DNA of 8,294 nt from an uncultured Pseudomonadota bacterium (lineage in GTDB: Bacteria > Desulfobacterota_B > Binatia > UBA9968), in assembly GCA_946478635.1 (NCBI GenBank), contig CAMLCX010000200.1:1-8294 (forward strand), given 5' to 3'. The notes under the pieces are model-generated. The model did no database searches. It saw only the letters and a program-made list of their open reading frames with translations, and was not told where the DNA came from. Made by a program: the position numbers and the translations under genes. Numbering within the stretch: position 1 is the first letter of the stretch; every line of letters starts with the position of its first letter. Below are positions 1 through 5,483 of the stretch, piece by piece.

Positions 1-58
1 CACACCTCGATCGACAGAGTGTCGTCAAGTTTCCTCGTAGCATGAATAATCCAGGCTA
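1..58 (+). other. Short leader before the first gene
   Basis: No gene is visible in these 58 bases. A TAA at 47-49 lies in frame with the ATG at 59, so the first gene cannot begin further upstream in this frame. There is no convincing Shine-Dalgarno sequence: an AGG at 53-55 is only three bases from the ATG, which is too close. I cannot support a promoter here; any promoter probably lies to the left of the window or is not recognisable. Confidence 0.5.
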
Positions 59-3000
59 ATGATCTGTTCCCGCTGCCAAGCTGAAAATGACGGCGATTCC
101 GCCTTCTGTGATGAGTGCGGCGCGCCGCTGGATGTCCTTTGCGCGCATTGCAAGACATCGAACCGAGCCGGCGCGAAATTTTGTAAAAAATGCGGCCAGC
201 GACTCGCGGCGCCATCGGAATCACCCGGCGCAAATTCTGAACGACCGCAGCCGGGAAATACTCTGGTTCCCAAACACCTGGCGGAAAAAATCCTTGCTTC
301 GCGACGGTTCATCGAAGGAGAGCGCAAGCAGGTAACGGTTCTGTTCGCTGACATCCGTGGCTCGACGAGCTTGATTGAAAAGCTCGATCCCGAAGATGTG
401 CGGCAGCATTTCGATCCAATCATTCACATCATGATGGATGCGGTGCATCACTATGAAGGCACGGTAAACCAGGTGCTGGGTGACGGCATCATGGCCTTGT
501 TCGGCGCGCCGCTGGCACATGAAGACCATGCGGTGCGCGCCTGCTATGCGGCCCTCAAGATGCAGGATGGCATTCGCCATTACGCCGAAAAATTGGACGC
601 GACCCGCGAGTCTTTGAAGATCGGCATCGGACTCAATTCGGGAGAGGTCGTGGTGCGCTCGATCACCAACGATCTCAATATCGATTACTCGGCGCTGGGT
701 CACACCACTCATTTGGCGGCGCGCATGGAGGCGCTGGCCGGCGCTGGATCGATACTTCTGACCGGCGACACTCTCCGGGAAGTGGAAAGTTTCGTCGAGG
801 TTCAACCGCTTGGCCCTGTTCAGGTAAAAGGATTCTCCAACACGGTCGAAGTCTTCGAGCTCACCGGCGCCACGGCCGTGCGAAGCCGATTTCAGGCTGC
901 CGCGGCGCGCGGGCTTTCCACTTTTGTCGGTCGACAAGCCGAGATCGAGGCATTCCGGCGTTACACCGCACGGGAGGCGTCCGGCCGCGGCCAGATCTTG
1001 GCAATCGTCGGCGAGGCCGGCATGGGAAAGTCGCGGCTGGTTCGTGAGTTTATGGAGCATCACCTGCCGCCGCACTGGAAGGTGCTGGAAGCGCCGTCGA
1101 TCTCTTACGGCAAGGCCACGGCGTTTTTTCCATTGATCGAATTGCTGCGTACTTATTTTGACGCGGCGGCGGGCGAGGAAATCTCCAGCATTCAGAGCAA
1201 GGTCGTGGATCAGACTCTTCGGCTCGATGAAACCCTGTGCGATGTGATCCCGCCGGTTCTCACCTTGATGGATGCCGTTTCGGAGATCGATCGTCGGCAG
1301 GACGAAAAAGTCGAGGGGTTGCGCGACAGTCATCCCGAAGTCGCCCGAGCGATGGACGAATTTACCGGCTTGGAACCGCAGGAAAAACGCACCGGAACTT
1401 TTCGTGCTCTCCTCGAGCTGTTCGCCTGTGAGAGCCGGCGGCAACCGCTGTTGATGGTGTTCGAAGATTTGCATTGGATCGATAGTGAAACCCAATCTTT
1501 TCTGGATCTTTTGGTCGACAGTCTGCCGGCGGCGCCCATCTATCTGCTGGTGGATTATCGGCCCGGCTATACGCACACCTGGGCCAACAAGGACTATTAT
1601 ACGCGGGTTCGAGTCGATCCCTTGTCATCGGAGGATGCGACGGAGCTGATCGAATCGCTCTCGGGAAATAGTGCCGACCTCGCTCCGCTCAGGGACCTCC
1701 TACTGAAACGCACGGAAGGAAACCCTTTCTTCATCGAGGAGATCGTGCGCTCGCTGATGGAGAGCGGCGTGCTGATCGGCTCGAAAGGTTCTTATCGCCC
1801 CGGGATCGCCATCGATAGCATCCGTATTCCCGGCACGGTACGCACGGTTTTGGCTGATCGCGTGGATCGATTGCCGGCATCGCACAAACAATTGCTTCAA
1901 ACCGCCGCGGTGATCGGCATCGCAGTACCGTTGGGATTACTCAGGGTCGTGAGCGGATTGCCCGAAGGCCAGCTGTCCGAGTACCTTTCTGATCTGCAAG
2001 CGTCGGAGTTCCTCTTCGAAACCAAGCTTTTTCCCGATCTGGAATACAGCTTCACCCACGCGCTCACCAATGAGGTGGTTTACAACGCGTTGCTGCATGA
2101 GCGCAAAACCGCCATTCACGCAGACGTCGTCGGCGCGCTGGAAGAGATGCCGGGTGAGAGTTTCCCGGAACAATGCGAAGCCCTTGCGCACCACTCATTT
2201 CAAGGAGAGCTTTGGGAAAAAGCCGTGCGCTATTTGCACCAGGCCGGCGCCAGGGCAATGTCGCGCTCAGCCTTCCTCGAAGCCCTGTCCGACTATGAAA
2301 AGGCCTTGATTGCATCGACGCATCTATCCGACTCTTCGGCAAAGCTGGCGGAGCAGGTCGATCTTCATCTCGAAGCGCGCAACGTGCTCTTCCTGCTCGG
2401 AAATCTGGCCCGTGTCGGCGAACACCTTAACGCGGCGGAGGAGTTGGCGGAAAAACTCAACGATGAAAAACGAATGGCCCGGGTGCTGAACTTTCTCAAT
2501 AGCTACTATGGATTGGCCGGAGATCCCGAACGGGCCATCGAGATCGGCGAGCGCGCCCTCAAGCTCAACGCCGTTCGAAGCGAGGTCGCCGCCAGCACTG
2601 TGACCTATTACTATCTGGGCGCCGCCTACAATAAAACCGGCCAGTACGCGAGGGCGGCGGAGGCTTTGCTGCACGGCATCAAGAACGTCGACGGCGACCT
2701 GCGCCATGAAAAATTCGGCACGGCGGCGGTGCTCTCGGTGATCTGCCGCAGTCATCTGGTGCAGTCGCTGGCGCTCATGGGCCGATTTCGCGAGGGCATT
2801 GACTGGGCCGAGGAAGGCGTGCGGATCGCCGAGGAAGTGGATCATGCGGTTAGCCTGTTACACATCAATTGCAGTCTTGGAGTGTTGCTTTTACTCAAGG
2901 GTGAGTTCAACCCAGCCGTTATAATTTTGGAGCGCGCGCTGGCGATTTGTCAAAGTAAACAGATACCGGTCTATGTCCCGCTAGTCGCGGCACGCCTGGG

Positions 3001-3514
3001 TTGCGCCTACGTTCGGTCGGGACGGATAGGAGATGGATTGCCGTTTCTGGAGCAGGGTGTCGGCGACGCCGCCACGGCGGGCAGAGTCGGCTTTATGTCG
3101 CTGCATACAACATGGCTTGCGGAAGGCTACCTGGCGTCCGGTCGCGTTGACGAAGCGCAGAGGCTCGCGGAGCAGGCTTACGATCTGTCCGTTCAACACA
3201 AAGAGCGCGGTCATGGCGCGCTGGCGCTCAAGCTGCTTGGGGAGATCGCGCTTCGCCGCGGCGACTATTCAGCGGCGGAATCTTTCATCCGTCAGGCGCT
3301 AACGCTCAGCGGGGAAATGGCCATGCGCCCGCTGGAAGCCCACGCCAGGCTTGCGCTCGGCAGCATCCACCGCGCGAGCGGACTCATCGATGAAGCTCAA
3401 ACGGAAATCTCCGCCGCATCGGCTCTTTATGAATTGCTCGAGATGAATGGCTGGCAAGCGCTCGCAACAAGCGAACTGGAGAATCTGCGAACAGGCGTCC
3501 CCCTAGCCCGGTAG
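59..3514 (+). CDS. Zinc ribbon-class III cyclase-AAA ATPase-TPR signalling protein
   Basis: This 1151-residue protein is probably a cytosolic sensor or regulator; no signal peptide or membrane segment is seen. Domains in order: a double zinc ribbon with CxxC pairs at C3/C6, C17/C20, C28/C31 and C42/C45; a class III adenylate/guanylate cyclase homology domain at about 91-268; an AAA/STAND-type ATPase at about 288-600, with Walker A GEAGMGKS (318-325), a Walker B-like segment LLMVFED (464-470) and the family motif GNPFFIEE (554-561); then roughly ten TPR-like helical repeats from about 700 to 1135. The first cysteine follows the start Met almost at once, and an in-frame stop lies 12 bases upstream, so the ATG at 59 is well supported. 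The cyclase core keeps its metal Asps but not all catalytic residues. The NRPS gene begins four bases after the stop, suggesting cotranscription. The architecture is clear; ligand, product and true role are unknown. It could be a scaffold or ATP-driven regulator rather than a working cyclase. Confidence 0.93.
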   Translation: MICSRCQAENDGDSAFCDECGAPLDVLCAHCKTSNRAGAKFCKKCGQRLAAPSESPGANSERPQPGNTLVPKHLAEKILASRRFIEGERKQVTVLFADIRGSTSLIEKLDPEDVRQHFDPIIHIMMDAVHHYEGTVNQVLGDGIMALFGAPLAHEDHAVRACYAALKMQDGIRHYAEKLDATRESLKIGIGLNSGEVVVRSITNDLNIDYSALGHTTHLAARMEALAGAGSILLTGDTLREVESFVEVQPLGPVQVKGFSNTVEVFELTGATAVRSRFQAAAARGLSTFVGRQAEIEAFRRYTAREASGRGQILAIVGEAGMGKSRLVREFMEHHLPPHWKVLEAPSISYGKATAFFPLIELLRTYFDAAAGEEISSIQSKVVDQTLRLDETLCDVIPPVLTLMDAVSEIDRRQDEKVEGLRDSHPEVARAMDEFTGLEPQEKRTGTFRALLELFACESRRQPLLMVFEDLHWIDSETQSFLDLLVDSLPAAPIYLLVDYRPGYTHTWANKDYYTRVRVDPLSSEDATELIESLSGNSADLAPLRDLLLKRTEGNPFFIEEIVRSLMESGVLIGSKGSYRPGIAIDSIRIPGTVRTVLADRVDRLPASHKQLLQTAAVIGIAVPLGLLRVVSGLPEGQLSEYLSDLQASEFLFETKLFPDLEYSFTHALTNEVVYNALLHERKTAIHADVVGALEEMPGESFPEQCEALAHHSFQGELWEKAVRYLHQAGARAMSRSAFLEALSDYEKALIASTHLSDSSAKLAEQVDLHLEARNVLFLLGNLARVGEHLNAAEELAEKLNDEKRMARVLNFLNSYYGLAGDPERAIEIGERALKLNAVRSEVAASTVTYYYLGAAYNKTGQYARAAEALLHGIKNVDGDLRHEKFGTAAVLSVICRSHLVQSLALMGRFREGIDWAEEGVRIAEEVDHAVSLLHINCSLGVLLLLKGEFNPAVIILERALAICQSKQIPVYVPLVAARLGCAYVRSGRIGDGLPFLEQGVGDAATAGRVGFMSLHTTWLAEGYLASGRVDEAQRLAEQAYDLSVQHKERGHGALALKLLGEIALRRGDYSAAESFIRQALTLSGEMAMRPLEAHARLALGSIHRASGLIDEAQTEISAASALYELLEMNGWQALATSELENLRTGVPLAR
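329..862 (+). other. Class III nucleotidyl cyclase domain with altered active site
   Basis: Residues about 91-268 of the first protein. The core begins QVTVLFADIRGST, where D98 is the first metal-binding Asp, and continues with LGDGIMALFG, where D142 is the second. Compared with the well-studied class III enzyme Rv1625c, the purine-contacting Lys (KxxGD) is Gln138, the transition-state Asn is His218 and the transition-state Arg is kept as Arg222. The second specificity position is Ser211; Thr or Ser at this place is known in class IIIb cyclases. The fold call is firm. Whether it makes cAMP, cGMP or nothing cannot be told. Confidence 0.85.
920..1558 (+). other. AAA/STAND-type ATPase core
   Basis: Residues about 288-500 of the first protein. 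The segment starts with TFVGRQAEIEAF, the usual entry to this class of AAA_16-like domains. It has a complete P-loop at 318-325 with Lys324 and Ser325, and an acidic Walker B-like strand ending at Glu469-Asp470, followed by LHWID. In related regulators this module binds and hydrolyses ATP and links a sensor to TPR repeats. ATP binding is likely from the motif; its purpose here is inferred. Confidence 0.85.
2156..3463 (+). other. TPR-like helical repeat region
   Basis: Residues about 700-1135 of the first protein are a long array of paired helices with the TPR pattern of small residues and a Gly before a turn. Examples are LGAAYNKTGQYARAAEAL near 853-870, LAEGYLASGRVDEAQRLAEQ near 1020-1039 and LGEIALRRGDYSAAESF near 1060-1076. 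I count about ten units, with less regular ones at the left end. Such arrays bind protein partners; the partner is unknown. Confidence 0.85.
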
Positions 3515-3521
3515 CCGCATG
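3504..3521 (+). other. Tight gene junction setting the first NRPS start
   Basis: The first gene stops with TAG at 3512-3514 and the next ATG is at 3519, a gap of four bases. A TAG at 3504-3506 lies in frame with the ATG at 3519, so this ATG is the first possible start; the next Met is residue 94, well inside the domain. No Shine-Dalgarno-like sequence is visible, so the second gene is probably translated by coupling to the first. There is no room for a terminator or separate promoter. Confidence 0.7.
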
Positions 3522-5483
3522 GCACAGAGTAGAAATAGTAATTCTTTGCCCAAGGCAGAGATCGTTACGCCCAATCCTCCCATCCCATTCACAGAAGAAG
3601 ATACCCGCCAGTCGATCGCCGCGCGCTTCGAGCGGGTGGTTGAGCGAAGCGGCTCCCGTCTCGCCGTCCAGGCGGGTGGCGAGCGATTGTCGTATGCAAA
3701 GCTGAACCGAATCTGCAACCGCATCGCGCGGGCATTGCTCGCCAAGCGAGGCAAGAGCGAGCGGCCGGTGGCGCTGTTGTTTAAACAGGGCGCGGCGATG
3801 ATCAAGGGGAGCCTGGCGGCGCTCAAAGCGGGAAAAATTTATGCGCCGCTCGACTATTCAATGCCTCTCGATCGAGCGCGCGCGATCCTCGAGGACAGCC
3901 TGGCCGATCTGATCGTGACGGATCGCCAAAATGTTTCCCTTGCCGGGAAAGTCATCGCAGATCGTAAAAGAGTTCTGAACATCGATGAGCTCGGCGGCGA
4001 TTTTCCCGACGACAATCTGCATTTGTCGATCGCCCCGGCCCGCCCGGCATTTATTCACTATACTTCCGGCTCCACAGGCGCGCCGAAGGGAGTCACGGGC
4101 GGCCACCGCAGCGAACTCGCCAACATCGTGCTCAAGACCCGAGCGTTGCATGTAGTGCCGGAGGATCGCATCAGCTTACTACGCTCCAACAACGTCGGCG
4201 CCACCTCCGATTTGTTGCTCGGGCTGCTCAATGGGGCGGCGGTTGTGCCGGTGGAACTCAAAGAGGAAGGACTCGCTCGGCTGGCAGATTGGCTCGTCGA
4301 TCAGCGGATCACCCTTTTCACCTGCGTTGCCAGCGTCTACCGGCACTGTGTGAGGAGTCTCCGCGGCAGTGAGAGTTTTCCCAAACTGCGGCTGATTCAC
4401 CTGGGCGGAGAACCGGTATTCGAATCCGACGTTGCGCTCTATAAGAAATATTTCAGCGATGATTGCCTGTTGGCCGTCCGGCTCGGTATCAGCGAGACCA
4501 AGACGGCGACCTATTACTTTTTCAATAAGTCGACGCCGGTGCGAGACGGCGTTGTTCCGGTCGGCTACCCTCTTGACGGCTACGAGATCGAGATCCTCGA
4601 CGCGGCGGGTGAGCGGCTCGGCCCGAATACCGTCGGCGAGATTGCGGTGAACAGCGCGTACCTTGCGGAAGGATACTGGCGCCAGCCGGAACTTACCCAG
4701 GCAAAGTTTTTGCCCGACCCGCAGCGCAGTGACCGGCGCAGCTATCATACCGGCGATCTGGGATATCTCACCGACGACGGCTGTCTGGTGCATGTCGGGC
4801 GCAAGGACGCGCAGGTGAAGATCCGCGGCTATCGAGTCGAAACCGCCGAGATCGAGAAAGCTTTACTGGATTTTTCCGACGTGATGCATGCTTCGGTGAT
4901 TCCCTGGGAAGACGGTCTCGAACGCAAGCGTCTGGCCGCTTACATTGTTAAGCGGCCGGGTCACCGGCTGAGCCTGCCGAAGCTGCGCGCGTTTCTGGAA
5001 AAAAAATTGCCGAGTTACATGGTGCCGTTTTCGTTTGCCATCCTGGCGCGCCTGCCGTTGACGTCCAGCGGTAAAATCGATCGCCGGGCGCTGCCGCCGC
5101 CGGAAAAATACCGGCGCGGAATCGTCGCGCCGTATGTAGCGCCGGCGACGTCCGTCGAAAAGTTCCTGGCCCGACTCTGGGCGGAAGTTTTGGAGGTTGT
5201 CCAAGTGGGCCTCCACGATTCATTCGCACAGCTTGGCGGAGACTCGTTGCTCGGCGCTCGAATCGTCGCGCGTGTGAATGATTGCTTCGCGCTCGACCGG
5301 CCTTTGAAGACCTTGTTTGAAACGCCCCGCGTGGCCGAGCTCGCGGCTTTTATACGTGAGCAGGAAGGGAGTCCCGGAGAGTCCGAGCGGATCGCGGCGA
5401 TACTGTTGAAAATCGAGGGCATGTCCGCGGACGACGTGCGCGCGACGCTCGCCGCGGAGAAAGGCGCGACGGGCAATGTCTAA
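3519..5483 (+). CDS. NRPS adenylation-carrier (A-T) protein, probable loading module
   Basis: This 654-residue protein activates a carboxylic acid with ATP and loads it onto its own phosphopantetheine arm. The adenylation domain covers about 30-525: LSYAKLN (57-63), AGKIYAPLD (104-112), the P-loop-like YTSGSTGAPKG (181-191), LGISET (322-327) in place of the usual YGPTET, YHTGD (409-413), GRKDAQVKIRGYRVE (427-441), and TSSGKIDRR (515-523) with catalytic Lys519. A carrier domain follows with LGGDSL, giving Ser576 as the pantetheine site. There is no condensation domain before it and no thioesterase after it, which fits a starter module. Aligned to PheA, the Asp that normally grips the substrate alpha-amine (Asp235) is Val226, so the substrate may not be an ordinary alpha-amino acid. 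A similar A-domain subfamily in other bacterial NRPSs comes to mind, but I cannot name its substrate. It lies between the cyclase-AAA-TPR gene and the C-A gene, which it overlaps by 8 bases. Confidence 0.93.
   Translation: MAQSRNSNSLPKAEIVTPNPPIPFTEEDTRQSIAARFERVVERSGSRLAVQAGGERLSYAKLNRICNRIARALLAKRGKSERPVALLFKQGAAMIKGSLAALKAGKIYAPLDYSMPLDRARAILEDSLADLIVTDRQNVSLAGKVIADRKRVLNIDELGGDFPDDNLHLSIAPARPAFIHYTSGSTGAPKGVTGGHRSELANIVLKTRALHVVPEDRISLLRSNNVGATSDLLLGLLNGAAVVPVELKEEGLARLADWLVDQRITLFTCVASVYRHCVRSLRGSESFPKLRLIHLGGEPVFESDVALYKKYFSDDCLLAVRLGISETKTATYYFFNKSTPVRDGVVPVGYPLDGYEIEILDAAGERLGPNTVGEIAVNSAYLAEGYWRQPELTQAKFLPDPQRSDRRSYHTGDLGYLTDDGCLVHVGRKDAQVKIRGYRVETAEIEKALLDFSDVMHASVIPWEDGLERKRLAAYIVKRPGHRLSLPKLRAFLEKKLPSYMVPFSFAILARLPLTSSGKIDRRALPPPEKYRRGIVAPYVAPATSVEKFLARLWAEVLEVVQVGLHDSFAQLGGDSLLGARIVARVNDCFALDRPLKTLFETPRVAELAAFIREQEGSPGESERIAAILLKIEGMSADDVRATLAAEKGATGNV
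5151..5363 (+). other. Peptidyl carrier (T) domain with Ser576
   Basis: Residues about 545-615 of the A-T protein form a carrier domain. The motif DSFAQLGGDSLLGARI (567-582) is intact, and Ser576 (codon 5244-5246) is the expected 4'-phosphopantetheine site. It is followed by a helical, charged tail (617-654) that is not part of the carrier fold. A phosphopantetheinyl transferase is needed for activity; none is seen in the window. Confidence 0.92.
5456..5483 (+). promoter_or_regulatory. Overlapping stop/start with weak ribosome binding site
   Basis: The ATG at 5476-5478 begins the third gene before the TAA (5481-5483) of the second, an 8-base overlap in a different frame. A purine-rich GGAGAAAGG at 5456-5464 could serve as a weak Shine-Dalgarno; its last base is 11 bases before the ATG, so spacing is long. 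The overlap favours translational coupling, giving matched amounts of the two NRPS proteins. Confidence 0.6.

Noticed and set aside
221..1576. Long minus-strand open frame of 451 residues opposite the first gene
   Set aside because: It lies wholly antisense to a gene with strong domain matches, has no recognisable domain, and is the kind of shadow frame expected in GC-rich coding DNA.
4179..4793. Minus-strand open frame of 204 residues opposite the first A domain
   Set aside because: Shadow of the adenylation domain; no recognisable motif and no supporting start signal.
5476..5483. A single A-T-C-A synthetase split in two by a frameshift
   Set aside because: The overlap has a proper ATG and stop, and both ends carry extra charged helical segments that a continuous protein would not need. 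Two overlapping genes explain it better, though raw reads would settle it.
3519..5483. Acyl-CoA synthetase rather than an NRPS protein
   Set aside because: The protein carries a clear carrier domain with the GGDS pantetheine site after the adenylation domain and is followed by a condensation-domain gene, so an NRPS A-T protein fits better.
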